From contig NC_069125.1 in NCBI RefSeq assembly GCF_026914265.1, positions 1,301,556-1,365,555 on the forward strand: DNA of 64,000 bases, in the 5' to 3' direction. The number at the start of each line of letters is the position of its first letter. Position 1 is the first letter of the stretch. Under the pieces are notes generated by a model. The model was not told the DNA's origin, did no database searches, and saw only the letters and a list, made by a program, of their open reading frames with translations. Both the position numbers and the translations under genes were made by a program. Positions 34,141 to 46,209 of the stretch are shown here, piece after piece. The DNA is from Mya arenaria (Eukaryota; Mollusca; Bivalvia; Myida; Myidae).

Positions 34141-35540
34141 CTATAAATCAAGCTTTTGAGGTTTGTTCACTGATCTGCCAGAGCGGGTACGGTATTCACT
34201 AGTACACGTTGGTTTGTCTGGCACTTTGGGATTTGGCGCTGGGCTGTTCGGAGCAGAAGATGGCGTTTCCGCAGTTGTCTGCGTTGGTGTGTCGTCTGGT
34301 CCGGACCACTGTGCCGTGTTGTTTGCACCTTCAGTAGCCATTCGTAGGTGTTTTCGGTTACGTCGGTACAGGCGGTTTCCACTCTGCACTGCGAAAGATC
34401 TGGGCTTGTCCTGTTTTTCTACGACAATACCTGGTGTCCACTTTCCTGGGTTTTGTGAGTTTGGATTTGGACTTATTCTCGCATTTTGTCCATTTTGGAG
34501 AGGCACGAGTTCTTTTGCCCCACTGCGCTGGTCGTAATACAGCTTTTGACGTTGTTTTGGTGATCTAAATGCGTTTTAACTGTATTAGGATCAACTGAGC
34601 TTGGCTTAAGCACTGCTTGTGAGGCAGGTAACAAGTTTCTGGGCCTCCTTCCCATAAGAAGCTGTGTTGGTCATAGATTCACTCCATCCAGAGGGGTTGT
34701 CCTATAATCCAGCAGAGCCAAGTTTTTGTTCTGAGACTTGCTCCACAGGCGTTTCACAGTCTGTACAGCTCTTTCGGCTTCCCCGTTCGAGCTTTGAAAG
34801 TGTTGGCTGGAAGTTTGATGAATGATTCCATGCTCCTCACAGAAAGTCTTGAACTAAATTGCGGTCCGTTGTCAGATCTGAGAGTGTTCGGAATACCGTG
34901 TGAGCTGAACACTTTCAGGAGTGCACTGGTTATATCTGAAGTTGTCTCCGATTCTAGCTTTTCAGTGTCAATGTACTTAGATAATAGTCAACAATTACCA
35001 AGTATTTCTCTGACCGAAACTGAAAAACGTCACAACCGACCATGTCGTATGGCAGATCTGGCGTCAGCGTCGGCTTCAGTGGCTCTGCTGGTTGCTGATT
35101 CTGCTGTTCTGCACACACTGAGCAGTTGCTTACCATAGTGTCAATGTCACTGTTCATCCCTGGCCAGTACATAACTTCACGAGCTCTCTGCTTGCTTTTA
35201 CCGAGCCCGAGGTGAGTTTTGTGTACGAGCCTCAACATGTTGTGGCGTAGACTTGGCGGGATGACGATTCGTAGTCCCTTGTAAACTATACTGTCCAGCA
35301 CGGATAGCTGATCCCTCGAGTCCCAATATGGTCTCGTTTCAAACGGGGTTTCAGATCGCGTATCGGGCCAGCCTTTCACTATAATGTCATGAAGGATTCC
35401 GAGTTCCTCCTTCATGGCCCGTTTGATTTCTGAGTATTTCGCAGGGCTAACCGATATCAACTGAATCATTTCAGTAATGTCACTGTCTTTCGCGTTCGCG
35501 TTTGGAAATGCTCTCGATAGCGCGTCCGACACATGCATTT
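34141..35540 (-). pseudogene. Gypsy integrase and pol C-terminus (frameshifted)
   Basis: An HHCC zinc region (LVHKTHLG, then NCSVC after WPGMNSD) is followed by the catalytic core: VGCDVF holds the first Asp, RSDNGPQF the second, and SSNGEAERAVQ the Glu, in the D,D-35-E arrangement of retroviral-type integrases. The frame breaks shortly after VDYY, again near the second Asp, and in-frame stops appear before the tail. The tail (34141-34506) is polar and Pro/Ser/Thr-rich with RTRSGR. All three catalytic acidic residues are still encoded, but in different frames. Confidence 0.85.
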
Positions 35541-35544
35541 CCTT

Positions 35545-36420
35545 TCCTTTGCGGTATTTCACATCAATGTCGTACCACTGTAGGCGTAGCATCATTTTCT
35601 GGATACGCATGGGTGCCGCGAGTAGTGGTTTGGCAAATAATTGTTCCAGTGGTTTGTGATCATTGTACATTGTCACCGATTTGCCAAAGATGTAACTGAA
35701 ACTTTTGACAACTATAAACGATCGACAACATCTCTTTTTCGATTTGCGCATACCGTTGCTCTGTCTCTGTTAGAGCTCGCGAAGCGTACGCGATTACTTT
35801 GTCACTCTGCATTATGACGGCTCCGAGCCCCTTTTTGCTGGCCGGTGGTGAGCTGCAAAGCTTTTTTAGCTTTTCGAAGCTCTTCTCTTGTGTATGCCCC
35901 CACTCAAACTCAATGCCACTTTTGAGTAGCGTTCTGATTGGGGCGTCAACTTCACTCATGTTCGGTATGAATTTCGCGAGATACTGCACTAGACCGAGAA
36001 GTCTTCGGACTCCTTCTTTGTCTGTTGGCGCGGGCATATTGACAATCGCGAACACTTTGTCTTGATCCGCCATCAGCCCATGCTCCGTCACAAGATGACC
36101 CATGTACCGAATGGACGGTTGACGGACCAAGCATTTATTGAAATTGAGTTTAAGGTTGTAGATCGTCGCTCTAGAAACTACTTCCTTAAGTATTCTGTCA
36201 TGCTCTGTTACATCTTTTCCCGCTATGAGTATGTTATCTATAATCGCGAAAGCTCCATCGATTCCCGTAATCATCTGATCCATGATTTTCTGATATATTT
36301 CTGGAGCACACTTGATACCGAATGGTAGACGTAACCATCGGAATCTGCCTAAAGGTGTGTTGAAAGTCGTTAGGTAAGAGGACTTCTGGTCGAGCTTAAT
36401 TTGCAGGAAGCCAGATTCGC
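35545..36420 (-). pseudogene. Gypsy reverse transcriptase / RNase H (frameshifted, active site altered)
   Basis: The RT segment has IMDQMITGIDG, then IIDNILIAG where the family has a YVDD/IIDD-type box, so the second catalytic Asp reads Asn. RLLGLVQYLAKFIPN is the usual connection. RNase H retains GLGAV, YASRALTETEQRYAQIEKEML and DHKPLEQL, but the residues before ASKKGLGAV, where the first catalytic Asp belongs, appear deleted. Frame changes occur near 36420 and near 35700. Confidence 0.88.
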
Positions 36421-37260
36421 ATCGAGAACCGAAAACACTTTTGCGCCTGGAATGTTTTGTACCACTTCCTCAACAGTTTTCATAGGGTGATGGGCGCGTT
36501 TAACCGCTTTGTTCAGATCTTTAGGATCCAACCAAATCCTGACTTTGTCCTTCCTGAGCGAAACTATCATTGAGCTTACCCATTCTGTAGGCTCGTCCAC
36601 TCGCGTGATATACTCGTTTTTCTCCATTTCGCGTAGTGCCTCTATGGCTTTTGGCTTAATCGCAGCCGGAAGTTTGCGCACCGGATGCACAACTCCTGAG
36701 ATTGATTCGTCAATCTCAATACTATACTCCCCTGGTAAAGTACCTGTTGTTTTGACAAGTTCGGGAAACTCGCGAAATAGTTCATGATCAGGTTGCGGAA
36801 CCTGAGTTTCTTGAATTCCTAGAGTACGTTGTATTAAGCCTATTTGTTCAGCCGTGTTTCCACTTAGAATATTTTCATTGTTAATGTCAACGACTTCAAA
36901 TTGAATCTGGTGCCTGGCTCCTTTGTGACGCACTTGCATGTCTGCTGTTCCAATTGGTTTGATAATGTGGTTGGTAAACGACTTTAATGTTCTTGCTGAT
37001 CTGCCCAGCATAGGTTTGACTGGCAGGTCATTGAGTGCATTTTAGGTTATAATGTTGCATTTTGCACCAGTGTTTATTTTAAATTGTATGTTTTTACCTT
37101 GGATCACTAGCTCTGTGTCCCATTTGTCACTGATAACGGCGGTGCATACGTTAGTACATACGTCTATGTGCAGTGCGTCTTCCGTGTCGTGATCAGAATC
37201 TGTGTCGTGATCGGAATCTGTACCATGTACCACATACACTTTTTTCTGCCCAAGTCTTTT
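36370..37260 (-). pseudogene. Gypsy protease and RT N-terminus
   Basis: The protease motif reads FKINTGAKCNII where the family has D-T/S-G, so the catalytic Asp is Asn. A TAA stop follows a few residues later (about 37043). The same frame resumes with LPVKPMLGRSAR and then the RT N-terminal region (DPKDLNKAVKR, KVFSVLDAN), which is lost to a frameshift at about 36420. Confidence 0.85.
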
Positions 37261-38014
37261 TCTACATACTTTTGCCCATTGGTCTTGCAGATGACAGTAA
37301 CTACATGTAGTACCCTTAGCAGGACAACTGCCCGTCTCATGCAGCTTGCCACACCTAGTGCAGTTGAATTTCTTTGGTTGGTTGGCTGATAGTTTCCATT
37401 TGGTCCAAGGCTTTGGATTTAAACTTTAGTTTGGGACTGTGGGTCTTGGATTTGACCTGGAGAACCTCTTCCCCACGCATGAGTTTGAGTTGTGTCTGTG
37501 CGAGTTCAAATTGCTGTCCAATGTCAATGGCATCATTGAGAGTCAAGTCTTTGCCTTTGTTTAACAATCGTTCTTGCACTTTGGGTTGCCTGACACCGTT
37601 TATTATGAGATCGATTAGAATGTCACTCGAATCTGTATATTCACAATCCATCACAAGTAATTTCAGGTCTTTTATGTAAGAGTCAAACGGCTCACCTTCC
37701 TTTTGTTTCCTTTCTTGAGCCTTGAAACGTGCGATCCTTTTGTTTTTCTTCGGGCTCACGTATTCCTCAAACTTATTAAGAATCTTAGTATTGTCATCCT
37801 TTTCTCCCTCTTTTCAGTCGAGTGTCTTCTAGATCTCCCTACCTTCCTGGCCGATCCACATGCCTACCCAGCCGGCGAGGATTTTCTTTTCCGTCCCGGC
37901 AAGAGGGCCCTGACACGTAAATTCTACGTGTTGTTTAAACCGCTGAAATTCGCTATACAGGTCACGCGCACCCCAATCCAGCCTGGAATGGTCAAATGGA
38001 ATGTTCATTGCCAT
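37261..38014 (-). pseudogene. Gypsy gag (two in-frame stops, altered zinc knuckle)
   Basis: The N-terminal part starts MAMNIPFDHSRLDW and includes LYSEFQRFKQHVEF and WVGMWIGQEG. Two in-frame stops (about 37829 and 37817) separate it from the part with SYIKDLKLLVMDC. At the end the CTRCGKLHETGSC knuckle is followed by CSYCHLQDQWAKVC, where the His expected before the aromatic is Gln. The domain order fits gag leading into protease. Confidence 0.85.
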
Positions 38015-38079
38015 GTTTCACCTGTTTTTAACGATTATTTATGGTTGTGGACGCGGATGTTTCCTGATTTCTGACACCA

Positions 38080-38208
38080 TGTAACAATATCAATGCTATT
38101 GAGACTTCATCTTTTATTACGTCACAGATGCTTACGACGTTTATAGTACAAAATACAGTGTGTACCGTTTAGCACATTAACAAGTTATAAATAGCCAATA
38201 ACGTTACA
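38080..38208 (-). repeat. 5' LTR of the Gypsy element (129 bp)
   Basis: Nearly identical to 33372-33501. The primer-binding site (38079 to about 38063) directly abuts it, fixing the orientation. Confidence 0.93.
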
Positions 38209-38449
38209 CCGACTAAGTTGGTTTGGGCTGCAGCCTGTATTTTAAAGGAAAATTTATCAATTGTGCGAAATACAAGTACAAAAAAACGGTTAAAACATGC
38301 CATTGTGTTTGCTACATATTGGACCACCTACCACACCATATAGGTTATCAGTTTTGTTCAACTAGTTAACTCGTTCAAATCCCTCGCAAAGTCGGTCCAA
38401 AAAAAATGACACAATTTAGATCCGCGTACCGGCAGACATATGTACTCAC

Positions 38450-38551
38450 TGACGTATGTTGACACGAAAGTAAGCAGAAGTGGAAGTTGCTTAAGAATAA
38501 AGTAACCCATCACAAATACAATAGCTTCTCTGGCGAACATCAGCAACACTT
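38450..38551 (-). CDS. Possible orphan exon encoding a membrane span
   Basis: Between a CTTAG acceptor and a strong GTGAGT donor the minus strand is open for 102 nt and encodes a hydrophobic stretch including AIVFVMGYFIL and LPLLLTFVSTYV. Entry and exit are both phase 1, like the A/B family exons, but there is no clear residue match to them. It may belong to the decayed third paralogue or to an unrelated gene. Confidence 0.35.
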
Positions 38552-39282
38552 CTAAGTTAGAGATATTTTATATGAACTTGTTGACACTTGGGCAGTTTAA
38601 AGGAGGAAGACGCAATACATCAGTAAACACCGACAATTTGACTTAAAATGCAATGCTTTTAATTATTTTACATTTTTAATATATAACAAATGAGTTGTAT
38701 TCGATTGGTATGTTTAATATCTAGGAATTTCGTGTGCTTGATGCATTTTTGTTATTGAGATATCAAGGGTGTAGCTCTGATTATAGATGTTTACTTTCAT
38801 AGTTGTCAAATGGTACTATAATAGTTTACACATCACCAAAGTGAAAGTGTTGTTTGATCTTTAGGCGTGTCCTTGTTTACATGTTTTGTTTTATCTGTTT
38901 TATTGTTGGTACTTTGTACGGTTGCTAGATGTATAAAAGTATGAGCTGAATAAATGTTATTATTATAAAAATGTATTGTTACTTGTCTAGTTTCAGTGTG
39001 GATGGTTTCCATCTTTCTATGATGGTATTACGTATACATATGCATGCTTTATATTAAACGTGTAATTGTTGCAGATTTGTTGCACCAAGTGTTGTCACAA
39101 TTACTATTTCACACAACATGTATTTAATAACTTACTGTCTATCGTCCTGCCATATATCAAACTATTAATATGACACTCAGAGGAAGTCCTGTTACGTATT
39201 GTGTCACAGAATATTGTAAATCTTCGACTGTTCTTCCCGCCCTAAAGCAGCAACCTATTCAAGTCAATGAATCGCGACACAA

Positions 39283-39553
39283 TAATTATATGAGAAACTA
39301 CAGAAACAAGTACAGAAGTCGAAAGTTTTAACAAAAAACCCGTTTAATGGCACAGGGTCAACGCCAAAGACATAGATCACAAAAACAGACAATCACAAAC
39401 CAGAAACATGCAGCTACAGCACAAAACTCCATAAACAACACACTACATATACACTATAAAAATCTAGGAGTCTTTACCAAGGATCGTTTGGTACAGCCTT
39501 GGAACGATCAGTAAAATTTACTGGGGGTTTAAACCAGTTTGCGTGCTCAACCT
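39283..39553 (-). mobile_element. 270-bp dispersed element, copy 1 of 4
   Basis: Inverted relative to the copies at 48088 and 51462. Shared blocks include CAGTAAA(A)TTTACTGG, CACAAAACTCCA(T/C)AAACAAC, CGCCAA(A/G)GACA and CCCGTTTAATGGCAC. No coding sequence; terminal structure not resolved. Confidence 0.8.
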
Positions 39554-40094
39554 CACTCTTATCCCAACAATCCCAAATAGAGTTAAAACGTTAATGGTAA
39601 ATCTTATCAAACTATGCATTAAAAAGGCGGGTAACGACAGTCGCAGCTACATATAAGCCGAGTAATGCCTCATCTTTTATAGCACGGTTTTTACTACATA
39701 TTGATGTTATGCGCAACGATCTAGCCCGCCTATTTACGGCAGCAATATAGAGCAGACATCACGAGTACCAGGAATCCATTGAACTGACCCCCTTAGCAAA
39801 AAATACTGTATATTTTCCCAAACTTAAACAATAATGCACTTGTCATTTGTAACCAAGACACCCCCCCCCCCCCCTGAGGTCCGGGGACTATAGGAGATTT
39901 TGACTATCCGTCCAGTCAATCCCGGGTAAAATCACCGCCCAGCGGGAACAAACTGCTAGTTAAATCCACACCAGAAGCCCTCGCACCCCGGGATATCTAC
40001 GTAACGCCCATTCCCCGCTATTTTGGCGCGAAAACAAAACCACTTCATTCACTCGGGGCCATCTGGAAGGTAAAAACACGGCTCGTTTTTCAGT

Positions 40095-40330
40095 ACTAAT
40101 CATTTTTCTATTTTTAGTAACGATGACCTTTACCTTGACCATGACACCCGTAGCCCATAACACAATCCCATGACAGGTCTCCATAAACTTGCAATATGTC
40201 AACCCTTAGTTATTCAGTACCATTTTGTTCTATTTTTAGTAACAGTTCCTTGAACCTGACCATAAGGGACCCAAACGCAATCCAATGAAAGGTCTCCATA
40301 AACTCTTCATATAAATCAAGATTAGTCATC
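40095..40330 (+). repeat. TGACCTTGACC-type repeat, about two monomers
   Basis: Same family as 11925-12335: TTTTTAGTAAC then CCTTGACCATGA, AATCC(C/A)ATGA(C/A)AGG and CTCCATAAACT. Confidence 0.65.
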
Positions 40331-40819
40331 GTATGTCAAACATACCTAAAAGTTTTTGATACTATAGTTTGGTTTGATGCCGGAACGCTCATGCCAACTT
40401 GCCCTAAAATTTTGACCTTACACAATGTGCACTAAAAATTCAACCTCAGCCAATAAATAAGTCAATAATGGGCCCAAATTTGTATTAAGAATAATATGGA
40501 GTTATGTCACCTTATTATGTGATGGTCCGGAACAACTACCGGACGTTGACGTCAACTTGGGGTTTGGTTGAAGCCATCATTATTCTTCGATCGTCGAGCT
40601 AAAAAGGGTAAGGAAAAGTCCTATTTATTCATACGATATAAAAGACTGTAACAATGAACATAAACCATACATACAAATTCAGCTAATTGTTGACTTAACC
40701 GAAACTTAAAATTGAAAAATGGTTCAGTATCTTAAAAAATCAACCCACATCAAAACCCATGAGCCTTCTCTTTGTGCGATAATAGGTTGTCTAATTGTCA
40801 ATATTGCAACTGAAACATG

Positions 40820-41185
40820 TTGAAACGGAAAACATATCAATGGAAAATCAATCTCGAGAACATTACAATTAACAAATATGGTAATGTAAATAATGATCTG
40901 GAATTTAGCAAAGCTGCGTTATCTCTGGTCACGCAAACGAAGCCAAAAGTTAAAAAACGTATCTTATTTGGATTTTCGAACTGCCCTGTTTTGCCCTGAA
41001 TGTTCCCAGAAATAATCTATAAATATGTATATATCTGTGGTACATCAAAAAGTTGGATCAAATGAACAAATTCTAATAATGCCCATATCGCCTCCAAGTC
41101 AGTCATGAATGCCGTCATAATGGACTTCTAGAGTGTCTTTGTTGCCGAGGTACGGCTCAACGACAGCTGTCATGTTTTGCACCTT
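40820..41185 (-). pseudogene. Tyrosinase copper-B exon relic
   Basis: Minus-strand 41175-40985 aligns with exon 6 of the tyrosinase at 56265-56458. NITTGGEPYFGNKD there is NMTAVVEPYLGNKD here, and DGIHDW reads DGIHD followed by a stop. FWMHHAF has lost its first Trp to a stop and both histidines. Homology continues through the adjoining intron sequence (about 40830-40980 against 56130-56265), so this is a genomic duplication, not a retrocopy. It cannot encode a working copper site. Confidence 0.88.
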
Positions 41186-41439
41186 ATGCTAGATATACTA
41201 TAACAGGAATAATATATTGTAATAGCATTGACTTTTCAGTAAGACACAATTAACTGTCTTATCATTCTGTATTGACTGCATTGAAGGCGTGGTTATTTTT
41301 TTGGAAATGTTTATATGTGTATATGGAAGCACATTTCTTCATGTGGTGTCTGTCGTTCGTTTATACGAATCATTCTTGTGTCGTGAGGTAATGATAAAGT
41401 AAACCTGAAGGGATCGGACCAACGAATTTATTGATGTCG

Positions 41440-41525
41440 CGTGGAAACGAAACGTTTGTTTGGAATAGGTTTCCCTGTTGGACTGTAGGGGTCACGGGTT
41501 CAAAATGGCCCAGCCAAACAGTTGT
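41440..41525 (+). mobile_element. tRNA-like SINE head
   Basis: GTTTGGAATAGGTTTCCC (A-box region) and GGGTCACGGGTTCAAAATGG (B-box region) about 30 bp apart. No downstream core seen. Confidence 0.4.
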
Positions 41526-41529
41526 ATAA

Positions 41530-42380
41530 AATCATGAAAGAAAACATCAATATACAAACAAAACGTTTGTCTTATACCGTGAAAACACACTTATACATAT
41601 ATTTATAATGGTTATATAAGAACTTGCCCTCAAACTCGTAGACTACGGATTTTCTATAGCTTGGTTTACGAGCCGGTGGACCAGAAAACAAAGCTCAGAA
41701 AAAATGTTTCGGAGAATGGAATGTTTTGCATAGTTAATGTTATCTGATTTATAATTGGTAAACTTAAAACTTCAACGACAATTCATTAGATATGAACAGT
41801 ATGAATGACATAATTTAGGAACTGTACGTAACTCAACTTAATCATGGCTGTATCATTGTTTTATTATCTCCCTTTTTAATTAATATAATTTAGCTTTCAA
41901 TTGAAATATTTTCTGAAAATAACAGTGAAAGTATGATTTTTCTATAAATAAAATAGTTAAACGAATTACTTCTTGTTAAAATATTAAAATTACTAGTATA
42001 TAAAACAATAGGTCTTCTCTGTATTAAGAAAGTCGCGTGATACTAGTATGTGCCGTTGTGCGCGCCCAATATATACTACAGGTTCGGTTTTATTGCATGT
42101 ATGTTATTACGAAAAATACATTGTGTCTACAAGTTTTTAAAACATGTCTAAAAGGTTAAAATTGGATATACATACATTTCAATAAGCTTAGATTACTGAA
42201 ACATAAAGGATATTTGTGGTAAAATTTAGATAAATTAATGAATATTACTATTCTTTATATGCGCAGTTAAAACATTCTGAAGTTCTTATATCATTTTGGA
42301 AATATATTATTTTTTTGTAATTAATTGAAAATATTTTAAATTTACTTAAGATAGTGCGTTTAGGCTTATTTATAGTCGCA
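41530..42380. other. No gene recognised
   Basis: AT-rich unique DNA with no convincing exon or repeat. Confidence 0.5.
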
Positions 42381-42384
42381 CTCG

Positions 42385-42635
42385 GGCCTCCGTTAAGATT
42401 GTTAGTCATTTAAGGTTGATGGAGCATAGTGCACAGACAAAATGTAACCCTGGTTAGAGCTACTCTGGTTCTTTAACGTGCACCAGTGTGTAGCACTGTC
42501 AAATGGGGCCTCGATTTAACGTCCCTCCCGGAAGGCGATTAATATTGTTTAGTGATGCGATGGGGAATCGAACCTACGACCCTTGCATTGATAGTCAATT
42601 GTGTTACCAATAGACCAACGATCTTCCACAAGATG
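42385..42635 (-). mobile_element. tRNA-derived SINE with conserved core
   Basis: On the minus strand: A-box-like GGTCTATTGGTAACAC, B-box GGTTCGATTCCCC, then the core CCGGGAGGGACGTTAAATCG with ACAGTGCTACACAC and GGTGCACGTTAAAGAACC. Layout and core match known bivalve SINEs with a conserved central domain. Confidence 0.85.
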
Positions 42636-43918
42636 CTTCTTAATAACGGGCCCTTTTGTACTTCTAACATTCCTCTAAATACACTACAATTTGTTTATAT
42701 TCAGATATTTGTTTTCTTGCTAATTGTCGAGTATACAATGTAAAATTAATTTTAGATATCATTGCTCATTTTTGATAATGAATACCATTTACCTTGTTAT
42801 AATTATTTTCAATTTCTTTTTCATATATGCTCCTGGGGTGGCATTCATTACACAGCTTAAGCCGTTTCCTAACTTAAGTCAATTTCTTTGGTTAAGTATT
42901 TCACTGGTCAAATAATATAAAAAATATCCTTTCAACGAACACTGTAAGGTTAAAATTAAACACAGCAATACATATATACATACACGTAAGATCATCGTAT
43001 AATTCTTCTTCTGAAAACTTTACTATATTAACACATATCATAGTCTATTAATAATGTCGCCCCGAAATGAGTAGCATGGTCGATTTGGACTATTTATTTT
43101 ATAAAATAAATGTTAATTCTTAAAGAAAGTCTTATATACGTTATATTCTTAATAATAAAAATGTACACGTTGTAAATACATACCAATATTCAAGAGTTGA
43201 AGTTGGAATTAAATAACTTTGGGTATCAAAATGAAAAACATTTAAGGCACAGCCTATTGATCAATGAATTGTTCTCTCGGCACAATATTGACAGGCCGAA
43301 AGACGATTACAAACCTAGTTTCTAAAGTCTCCCCAACAGCCATCGGGGAGGGCAGCGTCTGTAGGGAGGATATGAAATTTCACTTGCTTCCCTCCCTTGT
43401 ATGATTAAGCTTTGAAAAGCCTTTTTGCCGATAGATATATAGAGATAATTTTTAACCGATCAAAATGCAGATCCAAATTTGAGTCATGTCAATTTTTTTA
43501 GCTTAAATATAATCTTTTTCTCCATCATTTAGTTTTTTTAAGTTTTGCTTAATACTTATTTTAAATTACAAAAGCTACAATGTTCACACATAACTCTTTC
43601 GTTTTAATTTCTAAGAAAGCTTAGCTTTTTCGTAGGACGAAGTAGAGGCCGAATCATGGCTAAACTTATAAATGGAGAAGGAATTATTACAGCTTCAAAC
43701 AGGCATTAGAAAACAACACGAATAAAAACTGCTATGCCGTCTGGTGCACTTATTTAGAGTAGTAAATAGTGTACGCAATTGTTTCGTAATATAACCGAGA
43801 AGTTTCACCTCGAATGTTTTGTACCTTATCCAATAATTTAATTCGGATGAGATCTTAAATAATCATTCACAATTTGTTCTGCAAAGTTTGTGAAATTGAA
43901 ATAGAAATCATAACCAAA

Positions 43919-46209
43919 ATGGGTAAGACACTTATATATTTTATAATTCTTTAATATATAGAACGTGTTTTCGGCCATTATGTTAAGTATTAAGTCCAAG
44001 CAAACAGCAAACAAATAGGTTATTCAGTTTGTATCACACATAAATACTGAATTTATATATGGAAAGACTTTGGGTACATGACTTTAAATCAATCGTTTGT
44101 TAACATCTGTTTTCTTACTCAGAATTATGTTTTATTCCAGTCCCAGTGAGACAGAGCTATGACACAAGGTCACATAAGCAGAGATCTCAGCCCTACATGT
44201 CTGACTCTGCCTACAGGTCCAATCCATGGGTTAACCCAAAGACTACTTCAGGTCATCCAATTGTACAACCAAGGATGCCTGAGTCCAGACACAGGTCTGA
44301 GAGAGACAGTCTAGCAGAAACAGCCATGTATACATATATGTGGAGAGGAGCTCCCGCTCAGGAACTTCATAGCCAACAATAGATCTAGGTCATCTTCTAT
44401 GACACAGTCTACCGACGCACTTGAAATTACATGTTTCATACGCTTAAAACTATTACTTCATTATTCTGTTTTACAGTTAGTAATAGATATGATCAACGTT
44501 ATCTCTCGATTATTAGGTACAGACACATATTATTTTCCATATTATTGTATGTTTTGAACTGTCATGTATTTTCAATTTTCTTCTAAAGTATTGTACTCCA
44601 TGTCCCTTACGTGTTATTTTAGAATATTGTCTGTAAAATTAAAAATCTTAATTCTTGCGTTGATGATGACATCAGAAATCAGAAAATTCCTTGGTAGCAG
44701 AGAAAGACAAAGAGTGTGTGTGACCCCTAGGAACAAGGAAAACAAAGGCAAAGGTGCATTTCGAACGTCTCCCAACATTTCCTCTTCTTTAAATTTAGCA
44801 AGAAGATTTATTTGGACATCTGTATTTACTCTTTTCAGTAATAAATGATGCATACCAGTGAAGACTGCGGCAAATAATCCTTTCAGGCCAGCCTATGAGG
44901 CCCCGTCTGCTTCAACTCATAAATTCTAAGCCTGTAAAGACGCATGAGCCTGCAGATCTGCCTGAGCTCTTCGGATACCAGTAAGTAGAACTCTCTCGCT
45001 GGCTGGATCGCTAGCTCTCTCTCTCTCTCTCTCTCTCTCTCTAGCAGACCATATAAATTTACTAGGTTGATTTTGACTAGCGGTTATCATCTACTACATG
45101 TGTAATATAAATGTACTTTAACATAGGCTAGTATATACAATTGAACGATTAGTTGATTTATCAGAAGTTTTCAAAAATGAAAGGAAGTAAATGTATACGA
45201 ACATTAAGAAAATAAACAACACTTCTGGCCTAATTCGAGTACGAGTGCCATCGAAATACCGATCAACCCCCAAATCCACTTTTTGAACGAAACAGTATCT
45301 AAGCACCATTGACACATAATACTGGAAACATTTGTCAAGCATCAAGACATACTAAGTCTTTGTGTATTTTATTTAAAGCTGCACTCTCACAGATTAAACG
45401 TTTAATTTTAAAAATTTTGTCTGGAACACCCTTTTTAGAAAATCCATGTCAACCAGTTATATAAGACTGCTGACAAGTAACGGTTTTAGCCATAAAACAT
45501 TAATGTTTGAACGTAAAATCTGCGATAAGATCTTTTGTCAGCAATTTTATATCATTGATTTGCAGATATTTACGCCAAAGTTTACTCTTTCCAAGACAAA
45601 AAATAAAAAAGTTGTAAAAATGGTTAATCTGTGAGAGTGCAGCTTTAAGACGAAATGGCACCTAAGGTAATTTTACTTTAATTCCTAAGGCTACTAATGT
45701 AGAAACAAGGCACTCTGATTGAAACATTGTTCAAGCCACAAGGCTAGTTATTGCTTGAAACAATATTCAGACCTGAATGCCACAAAACGCTCGGGCATTG
45801 CTGAAGTCCCTACTTCACCTAATGATTGAACATTTTTTTAATAATCGAAGGGCACCTAATGTTTCCGACATTTGTCAAGCCAAGCAGCCACCTTTTGCTG
45901 TAAGCATTGTTCACACAACAATATCATTTCATGCTTAAAACAATTCTAGTTATGTTATTGCCATGCGCATAATGCTATAAGAGACTTCACTTTTAATGAA
46001 CTCATAATTTCGTATTTGGTCGTATAAAATTAGCTATTCTCGACCCGGAGTTGAGAGCTGTGGCACTGTTCCCAGAGGGAAGCGCCCCCTTGAGGACAGG
46101 GATACCCTGATTGAGACCATACAAGCCAGGATTCACATACACAGAAACCACCACAGGGTGCTGCCGCTTGTTTCAGATATAAACTGCCTGGATATCTACA
46201 GTTCTGCAG
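43919..46209 (+). CDS. Tentative multi-exon gene, function unknown
   Basis: A minimal first coding exon, CCAAAATGG (43919-43922), ends in a GTAAGAC donor. In phase with it, an exon from 44141 (after TTATTCCAG) reads PVRQSYDTRSHKQRSQ and stays open to a TAG at 44382. Independently, 44887-44980 lies between TTTCAG and GTAAGT and reads QPMRPRLLQLINSKPV..LFGYQ, ending in phase 2. A frame from 46034 after TTAG fits that phase (YSRPGVESCG, IQARIHIHRNHHRVLPL). The donor joining the second exon to the third is uncertain, and the last exon ends in GCAG|ATAAGT rather than GT. No family recognised. Either one gene with an unresolved junction, or two pieces. Confidence 0.4.
45014..45042. repeat. (CT)n microsatellite
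   Basis: About fourteen CT units. Confidence 0.95.
45374..45649. mobile_element. MITE with CTGCACTCTCACAG terminal repeats
   Basis: Complete compact copy: TTAAAGCTGCACTCTCACAG at the left and CTGTGAGAGTGCAGCTTTAA at the right. Confidence 0.85.

Larger units (their letters stand above)
33372..38208 (-). mobile_element. Ty3/Gypsy LTR retrotransposon (defective, about 4.8 kb)
   Basis: Coding strand is minus. LTRs 33372-33501 and 38080-38208 (TG...CA) differ by about two substitutions and one indel. A primer-binding site TGGTGTCAGAA abuts the 5' LTR (38079 downward) and matches the 3' end of tRNA-Leu as known from other metazoans. A purine tract AAAGAAAGAGGGA lies at 33502-33514. Order gag, protease, RT, RNase H, integrase defines Ty3/Gypsy. 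Gag and pol carry several stops and frameshifts, and key aspartates read as Asn. The element interrupts sequence whose paralogue at 46640-47670 is uninterrupted. Confidence 0.93.

Noticed and set aside
34163-38074. Plus-strand open frames across the Gypsy element
   Set aside because: Antisense shadows of gag-pol; no motifs.
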